Of a stretch of 64,000 bases of DNA, positions 47,147 to 56,879 are shown piece by piece (position 1 is the first letter of the stretch; each line of letters opens with the position of its first letter). Below the pieces are notes generated by a model, which made no database searches, had not been told where the DNA came from, and worked only from the letters and a program-made list of their open reading frames with translations. The translations under genes and the position numbers were made by a program. This DNA is from Flavobacterium collinsii (GTDB lineage: Bacteria; Bacteroidota; Bacteroidia; Flavobacteriales; Flavobacteriaceae): positions 106,116 through 170,115 of the forward strand of contig NZ_CADCST010000064.1 in the NCBI RefSeq assembly GCF_902804485.1, given 5' to 3'.

Positions 47147-48907
47147 ATGTCACAGAAAAAAATCACCGTTGCAAAATACCTGCAAATACGTCTGGAGCAA
47201 TTAGGACTTACCCATTTATTTGGAATTGCAGGTAATTATACCGCGCCGTTTCTAAATACAATTCACGAAGACAAAAATGCAAAAATTAAAATCGTTAACG
47301 ATACAAATGAAATAAATGCTGGGCATTGTACTGATGCTTACGCACGCCAAAATGGTTTCGCTGCAGTAGCGGTAACCTATGGCGTGGGCGCATTCACCTT
47401 ACTCAATTCGGTTGCAGGTTCGTATGTAGAGCACTGTCCGGTACTTGTCATTAATGGAGCTCCAACGAACAAAGACCAACAACGAAGCCTTGTTCAGGGC
47501 ATGCTGGCATCACATATGACAGGTGATATGTACAGTAACATCAATGTGTTCCGAAACGTTACCGTTGCGGCAGAGCAAGTCACAGGCTCATCAGATGCTC
47601 CTTATAAAATTGATGCAGTGTTGAATGCCTGTATTTTATATGGAAGACCCGTTTATTTAGAAGTTTTTGAAGATGCGTGGCGAATGGAATGCGATTCGCC
47701 TGTCGCTCCATTAGCAGAAAGAGAGGGCTCTAAATGTCAAACAAGTGCACGCAAGGCTGCCCAAAGAGTAGCGGCAATGGCACGCGGAAAAGAAATTATT
47801 TTCTGGGGTGGTATCGAAATCCAGCGTTACGGTATTCAGAAGGAATTCCTCGATCTGATTCAAACTACCGATACAGAATTTGTAACCTCTATACTTGGAA
47901 AATCAATCGTATCGGAAAATCATCCGAAGTTCAAAGGTGTTTTCAATGGTAAGGCATCACCAAAAGATGTCAAAGAACAATTCGAAAAAGCCCAACTAAA
48001 AATTGGCCTTGGCGTATGGACCACCGGTAAAAACCTGGGTGGTTTTGATGTCTGGAAAGAAGACACTGTACTTGCTAATCACAGCGGTGTAAGAATTGGT
48101 GCTTCTTATGTGGCCAATGTATCGCTAAGAGATTTTATCCTATTCCTGAAAGAAGAACTTACTAAAGTTACCTTTAGTGCTTACGAAATGTATGATAGTA
48201 ATGAGCTATCTGAATCATTCTTCTTAGCTGATGACAGCATCACGAGAAAAGGGAAGCCGGTGCTTACTTATGATACCTTTTTCAAGCGAATCAATACTTT
48301 TATAGACGAGAGACATATAGTGGTTGCCGATGCTGGTTTTCCTTTATTGGGTGCCCAAGGCATCCGTATTGCGGAACCAAACGGATTCGTAGCGCAGGCA
48401 TCATGGCTTTCGATAGGGTATTCTGTTCCTGCGGCAACCGGAATAAAATGTGCCCGACCTGATAAAAGGCCAGTAGTTTTTGTTGGGGATGGCGCTTTTC
48501 AGGAAACTTGTCAAGCGATATCTACACAGAATAAACTGAAACACGACACCATTGTTTTTGTTTTGGATAATGGTATTTATGGCATTGAACAAATGCTTGT
48601 TAATCCAAATCCGTTTCGCGGTGCAGACAAGGTAGAATATAGCATTCCCGATTTAAACAACGTTTATGATTACAACGAAATGCACCGTTGGAAATATGCG
48701 AAACTCGTTGATGTCTTTGGAGGCAAAGGTTTTGAAGTGAACACTCTCGACGAACTCGAGGAAGTTTTGAACCAGCTTGAGAGCATTACCGAAAATACCA
48801 TTGTACACGTAAACATCCCTAAGACCTCTATTCCCGAAGCCATTGCTTATAAAACAGAGGAGCCCGGAGAGGATGAATTTCTGGATAAAAACTGGAGTCT
48901 ATGTTAG
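47147..48907 (+). CDS. ThDP-dependent 2-keto acid decarboxylase (pyruvate/indolepyruvate type)
   Basis: 586 aa, PDC/IPDC superfamily. E55 in NDTNEINAGHCTDAYAR is the ThDP-activating Glu. G447-D448-G449 starts the Mg/ThDP motif (GDGAFQ), ending in LDNGIYGIEQ. The N-terminal HLFGIAGNYTAPFL replaces the VFGVPGD usual in the family. Decarboxylates 2-oxo acids to aldehydes; phenylpyruvate, indolepyruvate or branched-chain oxo acids are possible. It directly follows the L-amino-acid oxidase gene, which would provide the substrate. A weak hairpin (48917-48938) follows. Confidence 0.87.
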   Translation: MSQKKITVAKYLQIRLEQLGLTHLFGIAGNYTAPFLNTIHEDKNAKIKIVNDTNEINAGHCTDAYARQNGFAAVAVTYGVGAFTLLNSVAGSYVEHCPVLVINGAPTNKDQQRSLVQGMLASHMTGDMYSNINVFRNVTVAAEQVTGSSDAPYKIDAVLNACILYGRPVYLEVFEDAWRMECDSPVAPLAEREGSKCQTSARKAAQRVAAMARGKEIIFWGGIEIQRYGIQKEFLDLIQTTDTEFVTSILGKSIVSENHPKFKGVFNGKASPKDVKEQFEKAQLKIGLGVWTTGKNLGGFDVWKEDTVLANHSGVRIGASYVANVSLRDFILFLKEELTKVTFSAYEMYDSNELSESFFLADDSITRKGKPVLTYDTFFKRINTFIDERHIVVADAGFPLLGAQGIRIAEPNGFVAQASWLSIGYSVPAATGIKCARPDKRPVVFVGDGAFQETCQAISTQNKLKHDTIVFVLDNGIYGIEQMLVNPNPFRGADKVEYSIPDLNNVYDYNEMHRWKYAKLVDVFGGKGFEVNTLDELEEVLNQLESITENTIVHVNIPKTSIPEAIAYKTEEPGEDEFLDKNWSLC

Positions 48908-48916
48908 GTTTAAAAT

Positions 48917-48938
48917 GGAATGATTTTTAAAACATTCC
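48917..48938 (+). terminator. Short hairpin after the decarboxylase gene
   Basis: ggaatg / cattcc with a 10-base loop, 9 bp past the stop. No T run follows, so it is a weak candidate. Confidence 0.35.
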
Positions 48939-48991
48939 GTCAAGATAAACAAGTTAACGTCAATTGAAGAACAACATATCACGACAAAAAA

Positions 48992-49750
48992 ATGGACATT
49001 GTAAAACATAACAAATTAGCTTGGGACAATTACGTTGAAAAAAAAGACCATTGGACAATTCCCGTCTCCGAACAAGAATTAGAAAATGCAAAAAATGGAA
49101 ACTGGAATATTGTTTTGACACCTAGAAAAAGCGTCCCTCGTAATTGGTTTCCCGAACTGAAAGGTTTGAAAATTTTAGGACTTGCATCAGGTGGCGGACA
49201 ACAAGGACCTATTCTTGCTACTTTGGGGGCAGAAGTTACTATTTTTGACAATTCTGAAAAACAGCTGCAGCAAGACAAAACTTTAAGCGACAGATTTGAC
49301 CTTAACATAAAAACAGTTCAGGGAGATATGAAAGATCTTTCTGCCTTTGCAGACAATTCGTTTGACCTGATTTTTAATCCTTGCTCAATAGTTTTTGTTG
49401 ACAATGTTTTACCCGTTTGGAAAGAGTGTTTCAGGGTTTTAAAACCAAACGGAATTCTAATGACAGGCCTAATTAATCCGATTTCATTTCAACTTGACGA
49501 AGAAAATTTGAAGCTAATTTACAAGCAACCATTTTCTGACCTGCACTCATTGCCAGCTGAAAAATTAAAAGAATTGAAAAAAAATAAGGAAGCTTTAGTT
49601 TTTGGACATAGTCTGACAGACCAAATTAATGGTCAATTAGAGGCCGGTTTTAGCGTGACAAATCTGTATGAAGACATTTGGGGCGAAGAAAACAAAATAG
49701 ACGAATTTTTTCCGTCTTTCATAGCAACAAGAGCCGTAAAACGACTATAA
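48992..49750 (+). CDS. Class I SAM-dependent methyltransferase
   Basis: 252 aa. Motif I is LKILGLASGGGQQGPILATLG; motif II acidic end VTIFDNSEKQL; then QGDMKDLSAFADNSFDLIFNP and the post-motif CFRVLKPNGILMTG. Ubiquinone/small-molecule methyltransferase type. Methyl acceptor unknown. It begins 84 bp after the decarboxylase, with a possible hairpin between, so membership of that operon is uncertain. Confidence 0.85.
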   Translation: MDIVKHNKLAWDNYVEKKDHWTIPVSEQELENAKNGNWNIVLTPRKSVPRNWFPELKGLKILGLASGGGQQGPILATLGAEVTIFDNSEKQLQQDKTLSDRFDLNIKTVQGDMKDLSAFADNSFDLIFNPCSIVFVDNVLPVWKECFRVLKPNGILMTGLINPISFQLDEENLKLIYKQPFSDLHSLPAEKLKELKKNKEALVFGHSLTDQINGQLEAGFSVTNLYEDIWGEENKIDEFFPSFIATRAVKRL

Positions 49751-49761
49751 TAACAGACGCT

Positions 49762-49804
49762 ACAAGGGGTTATACGTCAAACTAGCTGACGTAAAAACCC
49801 TTGT
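49762..49804 (+). terminator. Long hairpin after the methyltransferase gene
   Basis: acaaggg...acgtca pairs with tgacgt...cccttgt, an imperfect stem of about 15 pairs with a 7-base loop. No strong T run follows; it could end transcription of the plus-strand genes or be a palindromic repeat. Confidence 0.5.
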
Positions 49805-49916
49805 GTGCGAAAGTTATTTTTGTATTCTCCATTTTACAAAATGATGCTACTGTTCAACTATCTTGTTTCGATAGTTATGGTCTAATCTTTATATTTTAAA
49901 ACGAACGTTTCAAAGC

Positions 49917-50972
49917 TTATAGATCCTTTTTGAAAAGCCCAGCTTTTAGGTTTGAACCAATTGAACCTTCTGCTAATTGCAGGTAATTGCGTTTACTCTG
50001 ATCTTTTTCAATTTTTACAGTTCCGGTAGTTTGTACGTTCTCCATCTTTAAAAAATCTGTTGCTGTTGCATCGTTACCACTCAACGGACCGCTACCATAT
50101 CCTGCCAGATTGGTATAATCAGCAAAAAGACAATCATAAGCTTTGTACTGACGTGTACTTCCTTTTTCTCTTATCCATACCGTACTGCTGTTTGCTATAA
50201 TGTTATGGTGGAAGTCAAAATTGTCTCCATTTGTACTTTGTGTAGTCCATACACCACTGAAATAACTACCATATACCAGTGAATAACGCATAACATTAGG
50301 GCTACCGGTCCCTCCATCGTTTTGCCAAAAAACAACCGGATTTTTGCAGTTGAAGAAAACACAATGATCGATAACCAAACCATAACCATTGGCTATAACT
50401 CCCACATGTAACGGTAATACATCAACGTCTCCGGCAAACAGGCATTGAGTTACAAGCAAATCGTCTAATTTTTTTCCATTACGCCATATAGGGTAAGAAC
50501 GACGCAGATTGGTACCATCTATGTAAGAGTAATCCGGACTACCTGTAAATCGTAAACCTTCAATGGTTACATGGCTAACCTCAGGTTGGATCCCTTTTGC
50601 CTCTTCTCCTCCCACTCCCAGTGAAAGTGGAACTGCCGTTACTATAACCGGCATTTTTTGAGGAGTCCAGTCCGCGTCGTCAGGCATACTATACGCACGA
50701 ATGACAAGACGGTTTTTAAAGGTATATTTGTCATTTGTGAATACAACTGTTTCCGTTAATAGGTGTACACCTTCTGAAAGATAGATTGTAGTTGCTCCCT
50801 GCTCTTTGTTTAGGTTTACTCGCTTGGCGGCCTCTGCAAGTGTTTTTAAAGGATTAGATTTCAATCCGGAATTTGCATCGTGGCCAATCTGAGGATTAAC
50901 GTATAGCTGTTCTGCCTGCAAGGACAATACGCTCATAAAAACCAATAGAAAATTAAGTGTGAATTTTATCAT
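49917..50972 (-). CDS. Secreted right-handed beta-helix protein
   Basis: 351 aa. Signal peptide (FTLNFLLVFMSVLSLQAEQ, cut after LQA). Starts like DUF1565/parallel beta-helix proteins (LYVNPQIGHDANSGLKSNPLKTLAEAAKRV) and continues with coil repeats such as SHVTIEGLRFTGS, GLVIDHCVFFNCKNPV and NFDFHHNIIANSS. The fold is common in polysaccharide lyases and related secreted enzymes. No lyase catalytic set is recognised. It lies 70 bp downstream of an AraC-type regulator on the same strand, which probably controls it. Confidence 0.85.
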   Translation of the reverse strand: MIKFTLNFLLVFMSVLSLQAEQLYVNPQIGHDANSGLKSNPLKTLAEAAKRVNLNKEQGATTIYLSEGVHLLTETVVFTNDKYTFKNRLVIRAYSMPDDADWTPQKMPVIVTAVPLSLGVGGEEAKGIQPEVSHVTIEGLRFTGSPDYSYIDGTNLRRSYPIWRNGKKLDDLLVTQCLFAGDVDVLPLHVGVIANGYGLVIDHCVFFNCKNPVVFWQNDGGTGSPNVMRYSLVYGSYFSGVWTTQSTNGDNFDFHHNIIANSSTVWIREKGSTRQYKAYDCLFADYTNLAGYGSGPLSGNDATATDFLKMENVQTTGTVKIEKDQSKRNYLQLAEGSIGSNLKAGLFKKDL

Positions 50973-51042
50973 ATTCTTTTTTTTGTAAAATTAGAATACT
51001 TTTATCCTGCCAAAATGGTCATTTTATCTTTAAAAAGGTCAT

Positions 51043-51909
51043 TTACATTTTCTTTCGATATTGTTGCGGTGTGGTCCCCGTAAATTTTTTAAAGAAACGG
51101 TTAAAATTGGACGGATCTGAAAATCCAAACTCATAGGAAATCTCTTTTGCGGATTTATTCTGGCTAAGTTGTTTCTTTATTTCTGAAATCAGTTTGTAAT
51201 GAATCATCTGCTGGGCTGATAATCCACTAAATTGTTTGCAAATTTTATTAAGAAATGCAGAGCTAATATTGAGTATTTTTGAATAGGCTTCAACACTATG
51301 GTCCTCTACAAATTTCTTTTCCAATAAAGATCGAAATCGATAAAAATCTAAATGAACATAAGTATCCCCCTGAACATTGTGGACCGCTGCATAATATCGA
51401 TTGAGAACTACAAGTAATTGATATAGAAGTGACCTTATCAAATGACTGCTATCATTCTGAAGCTGTCCAAACTCCTTTTCAATTCCATATAAAAGTTCAA
51501 GACATTTTTCAAATGATATCTCGGATATCTGCATCTCGGTTGGACTTGAATATTGATGGAAATATTGAAATCGATATAGAAATAGTTCATCCGAAAAAAA
51601 AAGATGAAGAAAATCTTTTTCAAAGAAAAGTGTATAGCCTCTTACCTCCTCCTTAATCTCCCAACGACGCACCTGCCCCGGACTTGTAAAAATAATAGTT
51701 CTTGGACTTATTACTATTTCATTCTCGTTCAATGTGATAGTCCCCGTTCCTTCTTCGATGAAAAGAACTTCGTAAAAGCTAAGTTGATGTAATGTATCAT
51801 CTAATACAAAATTTTCCAATGTTTCGATACGTCCAATATCCAACAACAATTCCGAACCATACTTGTACGGAAGAAAATGATACGTTTTAACTTTTGTGAC
51901 CAATGCCAT
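51043..51909 (-). CDS. AraC-family transcriptional regulator
   Basis: 288 aa. Cupin-like N-terminal sensor (VLFIEEGTGTITLNENEIVI) and a C-terminal double HTH (YSKILNISSAFLNKICKQFSG; EISYEFGFSDPSNFNRFFKKFTGTTPQQYRK). Typical of Bacteroidota carbohydrate or stress regulators. Likely controls the beta-helix gene downstream and itself. The ligand is not predictable. Confidence 0.92.
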   Translation of the reverse strand: MALVTKVKTYHFLPYKYGSELLLDIGRIETLENFVLDDTLHQLSFYEVLFIEEGTGTITLNENEIVISPRTIIFTSPGQVRRWEIKEEVRGYTLFFEKDFLHLFFSDELFLYRFQYFHQYSSPTEMQISEISFEKCLELLYGIEKEFGQLQNDSSHLIRSLLYQLLVVLNRYYAAVHNVQGDTYVHLDFYRFRSLLEKKFVEDHSVEAYSKILNISSAFLNKICKQFSGLSAQQMIHYKLISEIKKQLSQNKSAKEISYEFGFSDPSNFNRFFKKFTGTTPQQYRKKM

Positions 51910-52192
51910 TCCTTTATAATTTCTTGTTGTTTTTCAGATGAGCTAAAAATACAAATTTTTCATTGTCGGAAGGAATACCTTTTTTGCCACAAAACCTTAA
52001 GGCCACTTATTTTCCGTTTTTATCAAAAAGGAATTACTTATTTTCGACCTCTTTCTTATTAAGTCAATCTAGTATTAACTTATTCCAAGACGAAACATGT
52101 TAAACATGTCCTGGTCGGTTGTTTAGTTTAAAGGGGGGCTTTAGTTTTAAAAAAAAATGAACTAAACCTTATGGATAATGAATATGTAACTA
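51910..52192. repeat. Intergenic region with dispersed-repeat fragment
   Basis: cggaaggaataccttttttg, ccacaaaaccttaagg and the following atcaaaaaggaattacttat (about 51967-52040) match the repeat family at 534-600 near the left edge. A short palindrome, acatgt-taa-acatgt, lies at 52095-52109. No gene. Confidence 0.5.
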
Positions 52193-55100
52193 TCAAAATT
52201 TATTATTATTTCTATACTTATAAGTAAACTCTTTAGACTGTTTATCTCCCGGTAAATTATACTTCATTACTATTTCATAATTCCCGTATCGCATACACAA
52301 AAAATTAGCTTTTATAAAACGTTTTGCTATTAACTCAACACTAGTATCACCATTATTATAAGCATTAACAATCTGATTCTTTAAATCAATCCAATCCTCT
52401 TTATAAAGTAATGGCATATTGTATTTATAGGGAAAATTATCTCTCGTCCACGATTGGTTTGTGTCATTTCCTATATAAGTTATATATGCTGCACTTAGTG
52501 GTATTGCTTTAACAGGAATCACTCCTAATTCATTCGTATCTCTTTTACTTATAGAATAACTGTCATTTAAAGGATAATCTTTGTATAAATAAGGATAAAC
52601 ATCAATCGCATAATACTCATCGTTAAGTTTTGATTGTGCACTTATCATTGGTTTATTATCACTATAATTTACACCTTGAAGATCAACAATATCAAATGCT
52701 TCCTTACTTGAAATCGTATTGGTTAAATAAATAATATCTGAAGTCAACACGCCAAAATTAAAACTTTCAGTACTTATGGAATTCATTTTAGAAGTAAAAT
52801 TTTTGTATTTACTTGTATGGAATGAATAAGATAAACGCTCAATACTTCCTTCAGCTTTAGACAATGCGTCGGCCTGATTTTCCCTTACTTTTATATCGTT
52901 CCCCTCATCATCAATCGTGTTTGTTTTGGCTGAGACTGTAGCATTTCTTGACGATGCTTGTTTTAAAGTACTCACTATCGAAAAATTATACCTCTTTTCC
53001 TGATCGATATTAGGTAAATGATAATACACTTCATTTGAATTGGTATTGTAGCTAAATGCAGCAGTCTTTGAATTAGAAGTTCCGTCCTGATCTAATTTAA
53101 TACTGGTTTCCCAGCTGGCATCTTCAAACAAATAATCCTGCCCTCTTTTCAACTGGATGTATCCTTTGGGATATTCTTCTTCCAGGAAGTATTTTTGATT
53201 TACCACAGGATACGAATACTTAATATTATGCAAAGGAATGTGATTTGGCGCACCTCCCGTCGTAAAGAGTCTTTCCTCTAATTCAGTCGCTACTTTACCA
53301 TCTATTTTTATTGGCTGAAAAACTCCCCCTACCATCTTTTGAAAACTAACCTCAACCTGAACTTTAAGCTGTTTATTCGGAGGTAAGATATCTGTTGAAA
53401 CAAAATTAACTTTATCTTTCATAAAACTCCATTCGAAAGTACCCGGAATTTCTTTTGTACCATCAAAAACCTTGAATCGCTCTAAGATTATTTTGTAGGT
53501 TACATCGCCCGTATCCTCAGGAATTACAAAGGCTTCATTAACCTTCATTGAAAAGGCAGCTTGCGGTACGGCAAAAACATCAACATCTGCTGAATTCTGT
53601 TTTGGTGTCACATCAGTTATAAGCTTAAGTCCGCCAAGCGGCGATGCGTTCTCAAACTGACACTCTTGTCCAATCTCAAGCTTGAAACGGAATTTACCTT
53701 TAATTAATCCTCCTAGAACATTCATGTTTCCGCCTACATATCCACGCATCCAAACGGGGTTTGGTAATTTTGCCTGTAATAAAACGGCAGCCGCTCCTGA
53801 AATAATTGGAACTTTAAATCTCAAAAACGATAATTTAACTCTAATTCCAAGCTCCCCCTGCAGAAAAGCATAAGATTGTCCGTTAGCATACCAACCGTTA
53901 ATTCCCACAGTCTTTCCTGTGTTAGAACATCTGGCTTCCTGATAATCTTTCAGCATAATATCAAACCCCATTCCTGCCTGAAAGCGAGCATAAAAAAGAA
54001 GAAAACTTAAATCTCCTGTATCAAAATCTAAACTCGCTCCAAAGGCCAAACCTCCTCCATTTGCAAGTTCATTCTCGTTACGCATGTAATCTAATTCTCT
54101 GGCGTCCACACCTAAAATACTCGCGACCTCCGGTGGTGGTGCCGGGCTTTCCGGAAGCAACGTACCAGCCATAAAATAACTTGTGGTTTTTAAGAACACA
54201 CCAGCTACGCCAATTTTTATACCACATCTTAGTTTTGGTGTTCCCATGTACATATACCAGTCTTTAGGATCTTTATGAAAAACTCCCCAAACTGCTCTTC
54301 CTTCAGGACCGGTTCCGGAAAGAAAGTTTCCGGGTGTGTTAATGTATACATCCGTAGTGGCATGTATAGAATTGTTCTGAAAATCAAATTCTACTGCCAC
54401 TGCCATTCGGATACCAACGTCAGCAGATAATGGTCCGGGAACTGCTTTATTTGCCTCCGGTATATACTTACTGGCAAAAGAACCTTTTAAGTCAGATTCG
54501 CTAACACCTAAGAAACTTGTTTTTGCATTGGCATCCTTTGCTACTTTTCCAATCAGATCATTAATTTTTTTCATTCCTGGTATTTCTGCCATAACATTTG
54601 CTTTTCCAAAAATGGCCAATCTATTTACCCCTCCTTTTGAGTTAAAAGCCATTTCAAATCCGGCTTCACCATCACAAATCGTTTCTGAGCCAAAGTGAAA
54701 ATAAATTAATGCTTTTACTCCTAAACTTATTTTTTCATCGGGAGTATAACTTAGTCCTGACGGGGAGAAATCTGCAATGGAGATATCAGAATTACGTCGC
54801 ATTTTATAATAAGCACCTCCACCAAAACCAGTAATCATAAAGGGGGTACCTGGTGTTGGAGGAAATTTTACTGCAGCATCAAAATACCAATACCTAAAAG
54901 TAGTACGTCCAAAAATAGCCTTCGCTTTTACATTTACAACTTTAGCAACATCGACTTCTAAATCTGCATTAAATCCGTCTCCATAAACAGGGTCTTTTTC
55001 CATTAAGATAAGACCACCTTTAATCGTCAGTCCGCTAAATTGACAATCAATATTGATTGCCGATAAATCCAGTCCGTCGTAACGGCTTCTTTGTCGATAA

Positions 55101-56821
55101 CCATCATTGTACATTTTGCCTTTTATCCCAATACGAGCCGTGGCCCCTGCTCCAACAGCATCCATCAAATTAATCCCTAAATCAAAATCGATTCGGGAAT
55201 CATCTCCATTAATCATCACATTTATATTGCCTATCGAAACGGGGAAATTACCAAAGGATACCATACCCTTATACCCCATATTTCGAACAGAAATAAATGG
55301 AGAAACGGTCTGCAATTGCAAATTCTCAAAAGAAATTCCTTTAAAATCGACAGTACGTTTCCCCTCAATATCCTTGTCATCTGAAGCACTCTTATTTGTT
55401 CCAATAGAAACGGTTCCGTTTAAATTAGCTTTGGGTAAAAACCTTCCATTGACCAATTTTAACTCAACAGAACTATTAGGCAGCAATAAGGCTTTAGCTT
55501 TCCAGATATCAAAAGATAAGGAGTCTTTAGTAACAACAACTAACTGCTGCTCACTCATGGATATAAATCCATTGTAAAACAACCCCTTTCTATTCGTTTG
55601 GGCCTGCTTAGAATTTGTTGCAGTTGTCGCTGTCGATTTAGTAATTGGCAGTAAGATTTCTCCGCTTAGATTTGCTTTTACAAAAGTATTAGCTGCAATA
55701 GTAACATCAATATGATCTAAAGAATAGGCCCATGATTTTTCCTGACTGGTAATACCTCTATCCAACGGAAAAACGTTATCGGCGTAAAAAGTTCCCGAAA
55801 CCCCGAATTTGTCAATAATAAGGTTACGGGCTCCTACAAAAAGTCTCTCTTTACTTGATGCTGTATCTGTAGTTTGAAATTCCTTAGGTAAACCAACATC
55901 AAAAGTCTGAATAAAAACTCCCTTCCATGCTTCCTGACTAGGGGCTAAAAGTGCATTTTTTATATAATATTCCGGAAAGGTAGTTATTGGGTCATTTTTT
56001 AAGTCGCTTAGATCCAGGACCGCATTATTTACTAAAAACTGAAAATTACCCTCAAAATCTTTTCCATTTCGTTTATCTTTTAAAACAAAGGGTTGCAAGC
56101 TTACATTCACTAAAATGTCATTCCAACTGCTTGCCATAAAACTAAACTCTCCCCTGACACGATTAGGAATCTGAACCGTTTTCCCATTGTAATACGTTTT
56201 TGGAACGGTTAATAAGGCTTCGTCAACTGTATTGGTTGCGGGATCAATAGGCAATATCAAGTTCCTTGAAAACTCAACAGCTCCCGAAATTTTCATTTCT
56301 TTAAACCCATTACAATCAATAGTTACGTAAGTTAGGTCATTGACATTACCGGTAGCCATATCAAAACCACCATATAAAGAAACCTGCCATTTATTATCGC
56401 TGAACGGAATATCAACATTGCCCAACAATACTAATTTGGCTTCTCCCATAATTCCCCCCTGATGCGATAATTTTACATTATCGGCACCAAAAAACAATTG
56501 CATTGGTTGCCCGTTTTTATCTTTTTGCGGAATATCAATCCTACAAAAAACGGTAAGTGTTGTATATTCTGCTGAAAAAACTGCTTTTGTAATTCCAATC
56601 GAGTATTGAACATTGTTTACTGTATTACGAATTCCGATTGGCAACTCAACCAAATCCTGATTCGAGAATTTATCAACCCAACGATCAGACGCTTCAATCT
56701 TCTCGATTGAACTCGATGCCGTACCAACTTGCTGCACAGCTGCAATTTCCTGCCCGTAAGAAAAAACAACCGAAAGCATAATCAATAATAACGATAATTG
56801 TATTCTGTAAAACCTTTTCAT
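52193..56821 (-). CDS. Very large exported hypothetical protein
   Basis: 1542 aa from ATG 56821, chosen because AAGGAGG precedes it by 7 bp (rare here) and a signal peptide follows (MKRFYRIQLSLLLIMLSVVFSYGQ). An upstream ATG at 56857 adds 12 residues that fit nothing. The body is beta-rich: long stretches of 20-40-residue strands with Gly/Asp turns (AGATARIGIKGKMYND, MITGFGGGAYYKMRR, GMGFDIMLKDYQE), resembling an elongated beta-solenoid or barrel-like scaffold. C-terminal ~450 residues look like Ig-type domains (FEWSFMKDKVNFVSTDILPPN). No T9SS sorting domain recognised at the end. Last of the outer-membrane gene set. Confidence 0.7.
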   Translation of the reverse strand: MKRFYRIQLSLLLIMLSVVFSYGQEIAAVQQVGTASSSIEKIEASDRWVDKFSNQDLVELPIGIRNTVNNVQYSIGITKAVFSAEYTTLTVFCRIDIPQKDKNGQPMQLFFGADNVKLSHQGGIMGEAKLVLLGNVDIPFSDNKWQVSLYGGFDMATGNVNDLTYVTIDCNGFKEMKISGAVEFSRNLILPIDPATNTVDEALLTVPKTYYNGKTVQIPNRVRGEFSFMASSWNDILVNVSLQPFVLKDKRNGKDFEGNFQFLVNNAVLDLSDLKNDPITTFPEYYIKNALLAPSQEAWKGVFIQTFDVGLPKEFQTTDTASSKERLFVGARNLIIDKFGVSGTFYADNVFPLDRGITSQEKSWAYSLDHIDVTIAANTFVKANLSGEILLPITKSTATTATNSKQAQTNRKGLFYNGFISMSEQQLVVVTKDSLSFDIWKAKALLLPNSSVELKLVNGRFLPKANLNGTVSIGTNKSASDDKDIEGKRTVDFKGISFENLQLQTVSPFISVRNMGYKGMVSFGNFPVSIGNINVMINGDDSRIDFDLGINLMDAVGAGATARIGIKGKMYNDGYRQRSRYDGLDLSAINIDCQFSGLTIKGGLILMEKDPVYGDGFNADLEVDVAKVVNVKAKAIFGRTTFRYWYFDAAVKFPPTPGTPFMITGFGGGAYYKMRRNSDISIADFSPSGLSYTPDEKISLGVKALIYFHFGSETICDGEAGFEMAFNSKGGVNRLAIFGKANVMAEIPGMKKINDLIGKVAKDANAKTSFLGVSESDLKGSFASKYIPEANKAVPGPLSADVGIRMAVAVEFDFQNNSIHATTDVYINTPGNFLSGTGPEGRAVWGVFHKDPKDWYMYMGTPKLRCGIKIGVAGVFLKTTSYFMAGTLLPESPAPPPEVASILGVDARELDYMRNENELANGGGLAFGASLDFDTGDLSFLLFYARFQAGMGFDIMLKDYQEARCSNTGKTVGINGWYANGQSYAFLQGELGIRVKLSFLRFKVPIISGAAAVLLQAKLPNPVWMRGYVGGNMNVLGGLIKGKFRFKLEIGQECQFENASPLGGLKLITDVTPKQNSADVDVFAVPQAAFSMKVNEAFVIPEDTGDVTYKIILERFKVFDGTKEIPGTFEWSFMKDKVNFVSTDILPPNKQLKVQVEVSFQKMVGGVFQPIKIDGKVATELEERLFTTGGAPNHIPLHNIKYSYPVVNQKYFLEEEYPKGYIQLKRGQDYLFEDASWETSIKLDQDGTSNSKTAAFSYNTNSNEVYYHLPNIDQEKRYNFSIVSTLKQASSRNATVSAKTNTIDDEGNDIKVRENQADALSKAEGSIERLSYSFHTSKYKNFTSKMNSISTESFNFGVLTSDIIYLTNTISSKEAFDIVDLQGVNYSDNKPMISAQSKLNDEYYAIDVYPYLYKDYPLNDSYSISKRDTNELGVIPVKAIPLSAAYITYIGNDTNQSWTRDNFPYKYNMPLLYKEDWIDLKNQIVNAYNNGDTSVELIAKRFIKANFLCMRYGNYEIVMKYNLPGDKQSKEFTYKYRNNNKF

Positions 56822-56879
56822 TAGCAAACCTCCTTCTTCTATTTTAAAATAAAGCATAGTAACTTCTTGTTATAATTCT

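Noticed and set aside
48401..48592. Minus-strand 63-codon frame in the decarboxylase
   Set aside because: Antisense to the conserved ThDP-binding region.
52095..52109. acatgt-taa-acatgt palindrome as an operator
   Set aside because: Too short and too far from a start codon to assign; noted only in the intergenic description.
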